DNA of 64,000 bases from Phlegmacium glaucopus (GCA_015039465.1 MU130662.1:282058-346057), one strand, 5' to 3'; positions 33,285-45,968 are shown, counted from the stretch's first letter. A program made the numbers and translations. The notes: generated by a model not told the origin, from the letters alone.

Positions 33285-34439
33285 CTTCGCAAGCAACGGT
33301 CTCGCCTCAAATGGGCGACGTCACGGTGTTTTTCAAGGCGGAGTGGGTCAAGATTTCCCTGCGCTCAGAAAGGTTTTGAATACATCAACTGATAAGATGT
33401 TTAAATGAACAATTGGTGGGATAACTTGGGAAGATATATCCAAAAGGTGCTTGGGGTTCCGCGGTTTACGGGTTTCTGAAAAAACAAGGCCCTACAAGGC
33501 CTTACAAGGCCTCCGGGCATTTCATTCCGTGGTGTGGGGTCTTTGGGTAATACTGACCTACTAAGCAATAAGTTTTTGATGTGACATATGGGTAAATATA
33601 AGGAGTCACCGCCACATATGTTGGCAAAAAAATCGATAATATTTCGATAATGTTCCACGTTTTCCAAAAGAAATTTCTTTCTGTAGGCATAAAATAAGAA
33701 AGTCATTTTACACACCCATTAGTAAGTAATAGTTTTCCAACAGAAGACCAAAAGTCCTGCCGACTGCTGGAGCCCGATCCGGAGATTTTCGCACCAAATT
33801 GAACTATGATTTCCTATGTTTTCGACCAAAGAAAGAATTGTTCATCATACCGTATATTGATGGAATCAGAGCATCTCAGAGCATCCATCCCCGGGTGTTT
33901 TGGTCCGACCAAGGGTAACTCTGGGTAGCCGCGTTTCATCCCCCATAAGTAGTAGGAAGAGTGCGTATACTCGGTACCGAAACAAATGGCACTTGGAATG
34001 TTATGTACGAAACGCTGGGCGCATATTCCGCGAAAGCATACTTCGACGATTGAATGGCTTCAGAAGTCCGAATTTCGAAAGAGAATCGAGAAATAACATA
34101 CATAAGTAATACTAGTGCCGCTGCTTCCCATAGTTCTTGTTTGTTGTCACAAGCCGTGCACCTACATAGGGGAATTCTGAAAATGACTTGGAGTTGAACA
34201 GAGCCTTGGAGGACGAAAAGGTCGTATGAGTCTGTGTTTTACCAGTGGTCCAGAAGACGGACTTGAAGCGTCGACTCAAAAGCTTAATCTAAGGGAGCTT
34301 ACAGCTTTGTGAGGAAATAGGATTGTGAATATAAACATGTCCTCATCAGGAAGATTTCCCATTATGCAAGGATGATCGGTGATCATGTTTTAAACGTAAG
34401 TTCATCAAAACACTCACGTGAAACGTACTTGTCCACCAA
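33285..34439. other. Spacer with no confident gene
   Basis: Upstream region of the DUF6533 gene followed by ~1 kb of unique-looking DNA. Short ORFs (33401-33715 minus, 33900-34109 plus) have no motif and no splice context that I can support. No repeat borders were recognised. Confidence 0.5.
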
Positions 34440-34925
34440 ATAGTGGGGCATAACCAGCCTCCTTCCCAGGCCCTACTTCGAGGTTGATACTTATGTAGGA
34501 ATATGAGATTCTGGGGATGGGAACTGATTACTAATGATGATCCGACTTTTATCCGACAAACTTTAATTCTTTCAACCTCTCCGTAGGGCCTGGTAGAAAA
34601 CATTTGTAAACAAAGCCGGCCGCAAAGCCGAAGATCAGCGGGCTCTGAATATCATTCACTGAGACACTTTTGGAGGCTGATAACAAAAGGCTACACAAGA
34701 TGCTTGCAGTCATACAAGGGCTCCAGTCCGATGGATTATCTATCACTGAATTCTTGAGCCAGATTCTGTAAGACTGCTTCTACAGAAACCATCCTCTCGT
34801 GACAGATATTCACTCAAATGGAGTGAAAATCTGTAATCTAAATCTGTAATCTAATCCTCGATGCAATACCCTTGCTCCAAAGTTTAGCATGAGACAACGT
34901 AGAAAAGTCATGTACTCACCCGAAA

Positions 34926-35706
34926 ATTGTCCCCTGTTGCACTCTCTGCACTGATGAAAACTCCTTTCAAACCAGCCCTATCCAAGCATGCTACATTCTG
35001 CTTTCCCAAGATATTTAGAGGGGTAATGACAACCTGAATGCTACCCAAAGGACAAAACAAAAGTGGCATCCAAAAAGTGAGGGTTTTCCTGTTAGGGCAA
35101 CTGCGACGCTGACTTAGTCAAGCTAGCAGGGGATCCAAAGTTAATAATATTTCAGAAAAGATATCTACAAGTGACTTACCTAGCAGGGGATCCAAAGAGG
35201 AAAGGATGGGGATCCCTGCTAGGCTGGGGGTATTTAAGTACTAATATGGACATAACAGAGATATAAAATAAATAAAGGAATGATACAATAATAATTAATT
35301 AATTAAATAAGAAGTGGTATGATGTGAAAAATAGAAATAAAAGATGGAGTGAAATGGAGGATTGGAGTTGGAGTGGAACTATGGGGTTCTGGAGTCAACT
35401 GGTGATGGAAGTGGAGTTGGACGGAAGGTTGGAGGTTGTTGGAAAGGCGGGGTGTATGGTTCTAAGGTTGAGGTTTGGGTTAAAGTCGGGTGTCCCCTAA
35501 CATTTCCCCATACCTGTACCTGCAATCGAGATGACATTCCTTTCACCTTTGAGGACAGCTTGAACCACTTGTATTTGCCAGAGGCACAGGTGAACTCCAA
35601 AAGCCTCGATTGTATGATTCCATATTTTGGAGAGTGTTGGGACATCGGGCCTAACATTGGAGGACTTAGGCACATTGCAAAGGTGATGTGATGCATTCAT
35701 AAACAC
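34926..35706 (-). pseudogene. RecQ-like DEAD-box helicase fragment split by a solo LTR
   Basis: Minus-strand reading 35706-35508 gives FGVHLCLWQIQVVQAVLKG and the Walker A region NVISIAGTGMGK. Excising the LTR at 35090-35502 with one tttcc copy continues it in frame as TLTFWMPLLFCPLG, VVITPLNILGKQN and FISAESATGDNFR, stopping near 34926. This is the N-terminal lobe of the RecQ-like helicases that are multicopy in basidiomycete genomes, often subtelomeric. Only motifs I to Ib remain; the rest of the helicase core is absent, so it is a relic. Confidence 0.82.
35090..35502 (-). mobile_element. Solo LTR, family F, copy a
   Basis: Plus-strand ends TGTTAGGGCAAC / GTGTCCCCTAACA with 5-bp duplication tttcc (35085-35089, 35503-35507). 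Excision restores the helicase P-loop GTGMGKT, confirming the borders. Copies b and c are at 37114 and 51893. Confidence 0.92.
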
Positions 35707-35930
35707 GTCTCAGTGAATGATATCCAGAGCCTGCTGATCTTTGGCTTTGCAGCCGGCTTTGTTTACAAATGTTTTCTACCAGGCCCTACGGAGAGGTTGA
35801 AAGAATTAAAGTTTGTCGGTGGAATCTCGGATCAGTATCATGTAATCACTTTCCCATCCCTTAATCTACCTGCAAGTAAATATCAACCTCGAAGTAGGGC
35901 CTGGGAAGGAGGCTGGGGCATAACACAGTT

Positions 35931-36506
35931 TTGCTTCTGGCTGTTTGTACATGATTGTATCAGAAGCTTCTCTGCCAATGTGCAGATGCAAAACGCTGGT
36001 ACATTTTTTAAAGCCAACTTGCCAGATATCAACAAATTTATTACACAAAATCAATTTTGATCCAAATGCCTTGAATTTGTTCATGGTAGATTTGAAATCA
36101 AAGGCACATGAGAAAAGATGTTTTACATATTCTATCCTCAAAAAGGGAGATTTAAAAATCTGTCATGAACAATTTGTAGATTTACAGTACTATATATGGT
36201 TGGGACATGCAAAACTTTGATGGATCATTTATACTGAGCCACAAAAGTCATATTATCCTTAGGCTCAACTAAGCCACCTCTCAAAATGTGAGAGGGGCTT
36301 ATAACAAAGTCTGCATTTCATCAGGGCAGTGCATAGTCTTGGGTAAATGAATTTATAGTGTCATGTGAAGTAACTTTTGAGGTCAACATTATAGACAGAA
36401 TATGTTTAAAGGCATCCTAGGAATATAACTCTCAATTTTTTGTATTTCTCAAGTTCACACAGGTGGGACAAGCCCTCATTCAAAATGATGGCTCATTTTT
36501 TATTCC
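35931..36506. other. AT-rich spacer
   Basis: No supported gene. Short overlapping ORFs (35866-36220, both strands) lack motifs. The stretch is AT-rich and ends at the family-A LTR at 36507. Confidence 0.5.
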
Positions 36507-37092
36507 TGTTAAGTTTAGACAAAGGGGTAACATCAGAGTAACTCTGGATCAGACAGAATGGACAGAACAGAACCGGAACAAGTAACAGAAAGGACTTTGG
36601 CCTCAGCATATGTGCTGTGCCGCCCAGCTCCTATAATGTCCTGATTTCAGAACTGGAAGAGAACAGAAAGACGGAAGACCTCAGTGACTCAGAGGATGAA
36701 CAAGAGGAGGAAACTAAGATGATATTTGAACTGAGGAAAACATACAAGTTTCAAGTACTTAAATAATAAAAGGAATAGCAACCAAGATATAAAGGATAAA
36801 TATAAAGTGCTGCATTCTGCTCCCAGAAGGTCCTGCATTCTTGGGTGAATAATCCATAGCAGGTGTGCTGACTGATAGTGGGAGAGTGATGACAAAGAAA
36901 TAGTGGTTGGGGCAAAGATGTGGTATTGGGCTTGGAGTATTGTTGGAAGAGCTGGAATGATATGGAGAAGTCTCAGAGGTGGACATAGGAGGAGTAGAAC
37001 TGGAAACAGAGGAGAGTACTGGAACAGAGTATGGACTACTGGAGACAACTCCGATGGAGCTGGACTGGAGTAATGTATAACGGAATGTAACA
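36507..37092 (+). mobile_element. Solo LTR, family A, copy 3 (CpG-depleted)
   Basis: Ends TGTTAAGTTTAG / GGAATGTAACA. The flanking pentamers attcc and atcct do not match, so the duplication is lost or mutated. Compared with copy 1 it has TG or CA at most former CG positions (for example CAGAACAGAACC where copy 1 has CGGAACGGAG-type text), making it an older or more heavily mutated copy. Confidence 0.82.
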
Positions 37093-37113
37093 ATCCTTGT
37101 CATGCTATCATAG

Positions 37114-37609
37114 TGTTAGGGCAACTGTGGTACTGACTTAGTCAGACTAACAGGGGATCCAAAGTTAATAATATTTATAAGTAATAGGTTACATCAACTC
37201 ACCTAGCAGGGGATCCAAAGAGGAAAGGATAAGGATCCCTGCTAGGATGGTGGGGTATTTAAGTACTAATATGGACATAATGGAGATATGTAAATAAATA
37301 AAGAAATGATGTGATAATAAAGATAATAAAAATGGTGTCATGTAAAGATAAAATAAAATAGTAAAATGAGAATCTGATTGGGAGTTGGACTGGGACCAAT
37401 CATGATTTGGGAGTTGAATTGGTTGGTTTGGGTTTGGGTCAATTTTGTTGGTGAGGTGGAATGTACCAAGTCATGGTAGGGTGTAGATTTGGGAGTAGAA
37501 TCAGGAGTTGGTTCGGAGTCAGGACTGGAGTCACATCAGCAAACTCTGATGTGGGTTCAGGCCCAATTGGGAGTCAGTAGTTTGGTCAAAAATTGGGTGT
37601 CCCCTAACA
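37114..37609 (-). mobile_element. Solo LTR, family F, copy b
   Basis: Plus-strand ends TGTTAGGGCAAC / GTGTCCCCTAACA, duplication catag on both sides (37109-37113, 37610-37614). It is longer than copy a because a run of GGGAGTTGG-like words (37375-37560) is expanded. Confidence 0.9.
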
Positions 37610-39903
37610 CATAGTCTGGCAATAAAAAATTGTAATCATTTCCATCAAAGACTACCTTTTTTAATGGTTGTGACCCTGGGTGCACTGCCCTGTCATGTGA
37701 TGGACTTTCAGACAAGACCGTCCACACATGGATGATCTTGGTATGAGACTAATATTATCCTGTGATTTTTTACAGAGCCATTTTTAGATGCCATTGGCAC
37801 CTTCAGTGAAAATATCAAATTTTTTGAATAAGAAATGGCAACGTCAGGCAATGACTGATTTTTTATGCAAAAAACTAGTCATGCAAAATGTCATTGCAGG
37901 TAGGTCATGGAGGCATTCAGGCTCCAAAAGTGGGGTTCAAAGGAATATGTATTCTATATTGTCATGCCAAGAACCAACATTTTTGAAGTGTGTACAGTCA
38001 TGTTCCTGAGGACCTGAATGGGATCAATGTTTACACCAAGCAAAAAAACTGTGTATTTGACAGTTTGTAGTTCATCTGCTCAGTGTAGGGCTCAAATTTC
38101 TTTGCTGATTGATTTCTTTAGTACATATGCTTGGTGAAGTGGGGAAGTATTCAAATATTATATAATTTTGCCCACAGAAATATATTTTGTTTGCAAAAAT
38201 ATTATATTGTAAATTCCTTCAACATTATGAAGGCCCTGAATATTTTAAGTGCTCACAGAACATTTAAATATGTGCCTAAATGTTCATTTCACTGCCTCAA
38301 TTTTTTTTTGTTACTGCCCCCATATTATTACACTGCCCCAAAAACATTTTGGTATCCCCACAAACTTATTCACTGCTCCAAAAATATTTTATTTGTACCT
38401 GGAATTTATTGTGTTATATGTGTGATTTTTTTGTTTTCAGCCATTTTGGGAATGCCATGATGCTGTGATGATGTAAATGATCCAGAGTTGCCAGCTTCAG
38501 CACTGCAGGCAGAGTCTAAAATAGCTTGGCAACACTTTTGCCACAAGATCACGCTGTGTGGTAAGTCAGCAACGACACTGGCATGTGTTCATTGCATATG
38601 TATGCCAGGCAAGGGCATTCTGATCCATGCATTGCAACACAATAACAAGTCTAATAATTTAGTAATAAATCCTCACATTGCTGTGAGATTGGCCCTGAAG
38701 CCTTCTGCAGAATCTTCTCTCTGGATTTTCATCCTGACTCCAATCACATTTCTTAAGACCCAAGCCTTTGTTCAATCAGGCAGTGAGCCTTTGTGTCCCG
38801 GTGCCTGGGACTTTTCCCTGTGTAATGGTTCACTCAGGTCTTAGGGCAGCACCTTCAAATTTTTCTTTTACAACACTGGGGGGGTTGTGCTGCCAAAATT
38901 CTAATGTATGCAAATGAGCGCCACTTAGGGGTTTATGCTTAGGATTCTCAAGATCTTGTCAAGATCCTGATTTTCAATTTCTATCAAAACTCAACCAAAT
39001 CATATATTTTAAGGTGGGGAATACATCCATCAGCAAACTGGGGGTCTGCTTACCAGCACCAGACAGCACCAGACAGTGCCATAGTGCCATAGCAAAGGGT
39101 CCTTTGGTTACAGCACTGTCAAGCATCATGGTCACACTATGGAATGCTATATATTTACTAGACAGTACTATCTAGGATGGGGTTAATATTACAATATACT
39201 GTTCAATCTGAGGCTAGAAAGCTAATGTTCTGAGTTCATGCAAGGATAAGGAAAATTAATATATATATAAATCATATTCAACTATCTACACAGAGTCTGA
39301 GTCATATGTACTACTCATACTATCAATAAGTTTGTGAATGAGGTGTTGGGTGCTGTGGTATATCAAAAACAGGCAGAGGTGGTTGGAGTGTTGAAATTGC
39401 CTGAAACAAACCCCTCACATCCCATTTGGATGGGGAGGAGGGGCTGGATAGTTGAGGTTGTTGAAATTGTAGCTAAAAGTAGAAATTTGTTAGTTTTTTA
39501 AAAAAATGGTAAGAAATTCAAAGAACTCCTCACCTTGGCGCTCATTGTTGCCTCATATCTTCTGGGGCTAGGGGGTGGGTATGTGACTCATCATTTGTTG
39601 CTGTCAGTGTTAGCAGTTGTGGTAGTGTGCCAGGGGTGGGTGGGTATCAGATGTACCAAAGCAAACCTATTTAAATGAGGAGGAGGTGAGTAAATGACAA
39701 AGCTGTAGCTAAGAGTGAGCATCTAGTGTTGTCAGTGGTAGAACCTAAGCAGTAGTATTAATTAGTTAAAAAAACAATTTAAAAAAAATAAAACAAGCTC
39801 AACACACAACACCAGAGTGTACATGGTGGTTGAGAGCAAGATAGATGAGGGTAGACATGGCAACAGATGCGTGGTGACAAAGTTGGAGTGACAAAAAAAT
39901 TCC
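37610..39903. other. Repeat-derived spacer, no gene
   Basis: 38131-38410 recurs inverted at 53222-53530 (shared words GTACAAATAAAATATTTTTGG and CTTCATAATGTTGAAGGAA). 38398-38500 recurs inverted at 41945-42046. So this is a patchwork of old dispersed repeats. 39050-39100 has short CACCAGACAG direct repeats. ORFs such as 38131-38460 and 38488-38844 fall in these repeats and have no motif. Confidence 0.6.
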
Positions 39904-39911
39904 CATATATG

Positions 39912-41508
39912 GAGGACTTTACACTCCCCCACATTGTCCGGCCGGAATTCCGCCGGACTCCAGAAAAGTCCGGTCAGAGTCCAGTCAGAGTCCGGTCAGA
40001 GTCCGGTCAGAGTCCGGTCAGAGTCCGGTCAGAGTCCAGTGGAAGTCCGGTAGAAGTACAAAACATGCCTGTATCCCCTCCTAACCTAAGAACGCGCTAC
40101 TGTGCGGACAGAAAATATCCCCATCCCTAAATATTAATCCTAAGCCCTAAATCTAAATATAACCCTAAGCCTAACCTCTAAATCTAAATATAACCCTAAA
40201 TTCTATCAAAAGTCCGGCGGACTGTGACCAGACATACAGTCCAGGCATTTTTCTACTTTCACCGGACTCTGACCAGACTCTGACCGGACTCTGACCGGAC
40301 TTTTACCGGAATTTTAGTGGAGTCTGCCAGACTTCCACCAGACTCCGGCCGGTGATGAACATGCTGGTTCCCTGCCTTCGTTTTTCGCATTTTTGGCAGC
40401 GACGTCGCTCTATGTCGCCCCCTACACTGACTATTTGCTGTTTTATTGCATAGATAAGTCTCTGGCTATGCGGTCGTCGCCCCTACTGTCCCAGAAGCTT
40501 CCTAAATGCCTTGGCTATATTTCGCTCATATGATCGCCCCCTTTTCCGGCAGTACCCAGACGACATTAGGTGTTCTGCCTCCCTTTTGCTCCCTTTCACC
40601 AGCGGTCACGTGTATAGTCATGCTTTTTCCATATTTGGTAATGCTCACTCGTCTAAGAGTTATAGGCATGTCCACTGCCCAGACCGACGTCCCCTTATGC
40701 TACACCAAATCATTCTGTGTCGAATCGTCGTTGCTACCCTACCAGTTGCTTCTATCCAGCGACAATCACCGGATCGAGAAGTTCCTTAACACCATTGGGT
40801 ATTTTGGGTCGCTGATCATTTATATTCTTTTATTTCTCTTCGGTTACCTCAAACACTTTGTTTCCTTTATTTTTGATACATTTACCATCGCTCCTTGATC
40901 ACCTCTCTATACCACATGTCTCCTGCCGGTCCTCGGAGCGATGACCGGTCCTCTTTCATTTATTGCCCACTATCCCTGATGTTTTGTCTCCCCATTTTGC
41001 CTAGTCCTTCTTGGACTCCTGTTTCATCATTTTGATTTGTTTTATAGATACCCATGTGCAACTTAGCCATGTGATCTCCTCTACCTACTATAAAAACATC
41101 CTGTAATTTAGTTACAAAGGACAATAAGAAAGTATTCGCCTCTCTCCCCAGAGTATAGAATTAAGTCTTGTCATCGTCTCTCTCGTCGTTCGCCTTTGTT
41201 TCATTGCGTTTTACTGCGAGTCGCCCATACAGCGACTATACTTTGTCACTGCATCACCCCTTTGTCACTGCGTCTCCCCTTTGTCACTGCATCGCCACTT
41301 CGTTACGTCGTCGCCCTTTCGTTATTACATCGCTCCTCGTTTTGCTCGTGTCAAATCTCGTTGCCCTACCTTAGTTGGAACCTTTCTGCATATACTTGAC
41401 TCAGTGTTTAGGCCACTGAAGCCCCGAGCCGCATCACACCTCAGTTAGTACAGCACCTAGCGTACTGATAGTGTATCACTGGACAACATGGGGGACTGTA
41501 AAGTACAC
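39912..41508. mobile_element. hAT-like non-autonomous element with GTCCGG-word arms, carrying LTR-E
   Basis: An 8-bp duplication catatatg (39904-39911, 41509-41516) flanks imperfect TIRs GAGGACTTTACACTCCCCC / GGGGGACTGTAAAGTACAC. The terminal word ACTTTACA is shared with the element at 18803. The left arm repeats AGTCCGGTCAG; the second arm (40210-40352) has the complement CTGACCGGACT. The core has telomere-like CCCTAAATCTAAATATAA repeats (40076-40200). A family-E insertion splits it 30 bp before its right end. Confidence 0.8.
40353..41478 (+). mobile_element. Solo LTR-like insertion with TGAT...ATCA ends (family E), complete copy
   Basis: Starts TGATGAACATG and ends AGTGTATCA, flanked by ccgg (40349-40352) and ctgg (41479-41482), one CpG step apart. 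A TATAAAAACATCC box (41088) and a T/C-rich downstream region with GTCACTGCRTCGCC repeats (41240-41310) give the plus orientation. 40693-41478 is the inverse of 12387-13175. There is no coding capacity; ORFs such as 40506-40898 are not conserved as proteins. Confidence 0.8.
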
Positions 41509-41516
41509 CATATATG

Positions 41517-42037
41517 TAAAGATCAACTTTGTGCACAGACTTTGTTTAGGGTTGGTTTATTTAACTTAAATGAAAAATGTGTGGCTCTAATGTGACATGG
41601 TGACAAAGCTATGCCAGCATGATAGAGTGATGACACACTGCTGGGTGTGTGTCACATGGATGATATGGAACTATAAGTATGGTGGATGTGACTATATGAT
41701 ACTATGGGAAATTATAACTTTGTGTGATGTGACTATGACAAACTATGGGGAAATTCTGAATTTGCTGATGTCTACTCCTCAAGGTGGTTCTAACACACCC
41801 AAAATCATTGTTGTAGGCCTAGCAGATCCTGAGATAATTCATTCAGAACTTTGACATCAGGATTTGGCCACATGCGACATGATGTGACCCACACACAACC
41901 TGTTGCCATAACAGGCACCAAGCCACTTGAAACTCCATTTACAATGCCAAAGCTGTCACCTCTGGATCATTTACATCATCATGGCATCATGACATTCCCA
42001 AAATGGCTGAAAACAAAAAATTCACACATATAACACA
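41517..42037. other. Repeat-derived spacer
   Basis: No gene. The right part (41945-42046) is the inverse of 38398-38500. The left part carries ATGTGACATGGTGAC and ATGTGACTATG words, without clear borders. Confidence 0.5.
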
Positions 42038-42533
42038 ATAAATTCCAGATAATTCTATTTGGAAACCCGGTTAACTTGAGAAACCCCCATTTTTTGATTA
42101 TTTCTTATTTGGAAACCTGGTGTGGGATACTTTTGATGCCCAAACTTTTGGCCAGGGAGTTGGTAGTAGGAGTTTTAATGCATCTCAGACTTAAAGCATT
42201 GTAGAGCATTTTCAAAGGCATCTGTGCCATTCAATCAGCGTAATAGTAGTGAAGCTAGGGTAAGTATTAACAGAGCCAGCCAGTATAACCAATCTGCAAT
42301 ACAATAAATTTATGACTGAGAACTGTTAGTTATAATCCTTTCTATGGGCATTGTGTGTGATTGTGGCCTGCAGCACTGCCAGCACCACACAATCCTCAAT
42401 GGTAGGCATGTGAATTTTTCTGCTGAGGGGCCTGGCTCAATTCCACATCCTCATCCATGTCCTCTTCCAAAATTTCTGCAGGTCTCAGTCATAAATTCAT
42501 TGTATTGCAGATTAGTTATACTGGCTGGCTCCA

Positions 42534-44469
42534 TGTTACATTCCATTATACATTACTCTGGTCTGACTCTGTTGGAGTTGTTTCCGGTAGTCTGTACTCC
42601 ATTCCAGTACTTTCCCTTGTTTCTGGTTCTACTCCTCCTATGTCCAACTCCGAGACTACTCTGTATCATTCCAACTCTTCCGACAATACTCCCCCATTAC
42701 CACACCTTCACCATAACAACTATTTCTTTGTCATCACTTTCCAACTATCAGTCAGCACACCAGCTATGGATTATTCACCCCAAGAATGCAGGACTTTCTG
42801 GGAGCAGAATGCAGCACTTATATTTATCTTTTATATTTCAGATGCTATTCCTTTTATTATTTAAGTACTTGAAACTTGTATGTTTTCCTCAGTTCAAATA
42901 TCAACATAGTTTCCTCTTCGTGTTCTTCCTCTAAGTCACTGAGGTCTTCCATCTTTCCATTCTCTTCCGGTTCCAAAATCAGGACATCGTAGGAGCTGGG
43001 CGGCACAGGCACAGCACATACACTGAGGCCAAAGTCCTTTCTGTTACTTGTTCCGGTATAAATTGTTGTTTGTGTTGTTATAAAACACCAACCAGAGAGC
43101 AATGGACTAGTCTTTAAGTCAAAAGCCTCCCTGTTGTTTGTTTAGGGAAGGTGTAACCTTGACTTGTATCACACAGAGGTAGGGAGCAAGAGTAGAGGTG
43201 AGGAGGATGAGGATGAAGGTCTTGGAAGATGAATGAGGTAGAAGATGAGGATGAGGATGGGTAAGAAAGAGTCTTCAGTAAGACTATAGCAGTTGACAGT
43301 AGAGGACAGTGACAGTAAGGGACTGAAAAAGTGAACTTAAGGAAGGAATTCACTGGAATTCCACTGAGATGATGAAAGTGGGGGGTAAGAATGAATTGAG
43401 ATTAACTACCTATCCTGGTACAAAAGAGCAGTATTTATACCCTAAGGATGAGGCTATGTAGAACAATAAAAAGAAAGAAGTATGCACTGTCAAAGGAAGA
43501 AAGATAAAGAGAGGACAGCTGTGAGAAGAAAAGAACAATGGAAAAGAAGAAGGAACAATAAAAAAATCTGTAAAGTGTCAAAGTGCGAGAGAAAAGAAGA
43601 GAAGGCAGTGTACATAGTCCAATAGCAAAAATATATCAACTCCATAGGCATGTAGTCATGTCAAAAATGTGAAAGGTCCTGAGTCAACACTTGAAAGGCG
43701 CAGCCTTGTTCCCGAGAAAACACTACTTGCCCATGATCCCATGTCGCGCAGCCTTGATAACACTTGACACACTGCAAGAATAATCCTCTGCTGCTGATTC
43801 ATCTGCAATTCCTGCTTAGTCGTGATCCTCCTGGACTTTCTAAATTGTTATAAAGAGGGTGGGAAGGCTTCATGTACCGCGTGAATGATGGTTTTGGCAG
43901 TGAATGATAAGATAAGAGGTAGATAATTGAGGATAGGGGACTGAGTGAGATCCAGGAGCGAGGGATGGCAAGATAGATGGCTGAGGGGAAGACTTGTGGG
44001 TCCATAGCCACAACAACGATGACAAAGCCTTGTACATAATGGGAGATGTAGTTGATGCATCTATAAAGGGGCCGTTCTTGAAATGATGGACCAAAGATAT
44101 GATCAAATGCGAGCCGATGACCAATGCAAATAGTAGATTGATCGTTTTGTTGGATCACTAACCAAGGAACAAATGGATGGTAGATACTTAGGAGCATGTT
44201 GATAGTGAAAACGATGGAGAGCATAGTGTGAGACATTGAGAGTATGATGAGCGATGAGGGTGATAACATTGAACAAATGATTTGTTGACCAGGAACGCGA
44301 TTTAGGGCCACTTCCAAAATAGGTAAGCAAATTCAAAGTCCACTTATTTTCATGATGGCGACTTTTAAGCTTTCTTCTAACGCTACCAATCAGTATTGGT
44401 GTGCGATACCGGTTCTGTTCTGTCCGGTCTGGAGTTACTCCAATGTTTTCCCTTTGTCTAAACTTAACA
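42534..44469 (-). mobile_element. Solo LTR, family A, copy 4, split by LTR-B
   Basis: Ends TGTTACATTCC / GTCTAAACTTAACA with 5-bp duplication ctcca (42529-42533, 44470-44474). The LTR is divided at a CCGG site by LTR-B copy 1 (43057-44408); the pieces are 42534-43056 and 44413-44469. Confidence 0.9.
43057..44408 (-). mobile_element. LTR-like element family B, copy 1
   Basis: Plus-strand text starts TATAAATTGTTG and ends GTGTGCGATA; ccgg lies on both sides (43053-43056, 44409-44412). Minus-strand GTATAAATAC (43440-43431) looks like a TATA box. A ~140-codon minus-strand ORF (within 43799-44317) is largely kept in copy 3 (within 50385-50822) but may simply reflect repeat identity. It probably represents a solo LTR; TG is at its 5' end only in copy 3 (TGTCGCGCACC). 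Confidence 0.75.
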
Positions 44470-44709
44470 CTCCATAAGATGTATCCTAGCTTCACTACTA
44501 TTACACTGAGCACTTAAATGGCATGGATGCCTTCAAAAATGCTCTACAACACTTGAAATCTGGGATGCATTAAAACTCCTACTACCAACTCCCTGGCCAA
44601 AAGTTTGGGCATCAAAAGTATCCCACACCAGGTTTCCAAATAAGAAATAATCAAAAAATGGGGGTTTCTCAAGTTAACCGGGTTTCCAAATAGAATTATC
44701 CATAAATTC

Positions 44710-45568
44710 AGCCTGACACTGATGTTGGGGGAGGAAATAAAAATAAATAAATAAAATAAAAATAATTGTGGAAACAAGAAGTTCATGTGTCCTCTCTCGC
44801 TGTGAGGAATAGTTTCCAGGTGTGTAAGTATATAGGGGGGGAGTTGACTCCATCAACTCTAGTGCTCTAAATTTGTGATGTGATAATAGAGAGGGGCTGT
44901 TCCTAGTACTGTCAGAAATGACAGCACACTAAGAATAGACCTTAGTCATTGAGTTGTTATACACATTGGTTGGTTGTATGATTTAGTTCTGTTATGTTAT
45001 TCTATGTTATTCTACTACAATATAACTACAGGTACTATGTTTTGAAAATGGATAAAAGGGAATCTAAGATCTGAGAGTAAAAACAGAGAGGTAACAAATT
45101 TGTATGTAAGAATGGAATGTAATTTTGGAGTAATTTCCAAAAGGGGAATGGATTTGAAATTGATAAAATAAGAAATGTACAAACTTGGAACATTGTAATG
45201 TGGTACAAATTCCATGTATGTAACATGTGATATAAGAATTTGAAATTGTTAAAATAGGTAATTTTTGAGGTAGGGAGAATCCCTCCTCACATCACAGCAT
45301 TTGCAACAGGAAATGAGCACAATATGTATTTTCTCAGTGCGAATACAATCTAATTCAAGAGCTCAGCCATCCCAGCTAGCATCCCATTAAGGCTATTCCT
45401 TCCCTGACAGGAATGACCAGTTGGAAGATGACCCTGGTATGTATAAAGGAAGTACCAAAAGAGCCAAACTTAGCTGATGATTTCATCAGATATTCATGCT
45501 TGTCTCATTGCCACTTTTAACTGTATTCATTAATTCCCTTCCCCCCCTTTATCACTCATGCCACAAAA
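44710..45568. other. AT-rich spacer
   Basis: No supported gene. Short minus-strand ORFs (45015-45226) in AT-rich DNA show no motif. It ends at the 8-bp duplication of the next element. Confidence 0.5.
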
Positions 45569-45968
45569 TTCACAACTAGTGATGTTAAATGCTTGGCCTG
45601 AGCCCTGAAGCCAAGCTGAGCTGAGCTGAGCCAAGGTAGCCCAAGCTGTCACAGGCTCGGTAAGGCTTGAACGGCCCATGGCTTGGGCTTGAGTATTTTC
45701 AGGCCATGAGCTGCGGCTCAGGCCTTGGCTTGGGTGGGGTCTGTATTCCTTACTTTTATTTCTACTGCTCATCAACTTACCATGTCAAGTTATCAACACA
45801 GTAATGTCAACTCGAGAGCTGAGACTCGTAGTGTTACCAAAGTTCAGTTCAGTTTGGTTCTTCAACTATTTTTGGAGAACCAAGAACTGAACTGAACCAG
45901 AACTGGAACTGGAACTGAAAGAACCAGTTCTGTTGGTTCTGTTCAGTTCTAGAACCGGTTCAAACCAT

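Larger units (their letters stand above)
34440..35930. repeat. Inverted repeat (~235 bp arms) around a helicase fragment
   Basis: The left arm (34440-34690, minus) and right arm (35708-35930, plus) encode the same peptide in opposite orientation: SVNDIQSPLIFGFAAGFVY, then FLPGPTERLKELKFVG, and later YQPRSRAWEGG. Differences between arms are mostly CG in one and TG or CA in the other (for example TTCGGC versus TTTGGC, GCGGCC versus GCAGCC). The arms may be the remains of one gene duplicated head-to-head; its identity is unknown. Confidence 0.75.
42046..44701. mobile_element. TIR element (hAT-like) with ~185-bp inverted arms, carrying nested LTRs
   Basis: ataaattc lies on both sides (42038-42045, 44702-44709). 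Inverted arms 42046-42235 and 44518-44701 share ATAATTCTATTTGGAAACC and run nearly identical to AAAGCATTGTAGAGCATT. Inside lie LTR-A copy 4 and, within it, LTR-B copy 1. Left end reads CAGATAATTC and right end GGATAATTC, so the exact terminal base is uncertain. Confidence 0.72.

Noticed and set aside
43799..44317. Conserved membrane-like protein in family B (also 46730-46970 and 50385-50822)
   Set aside because: Identity follows DNA repeat identity, the frame opens differently in each copy, and the position upstream of a TATA-like box suits LTR U3 sequence better than a gene.
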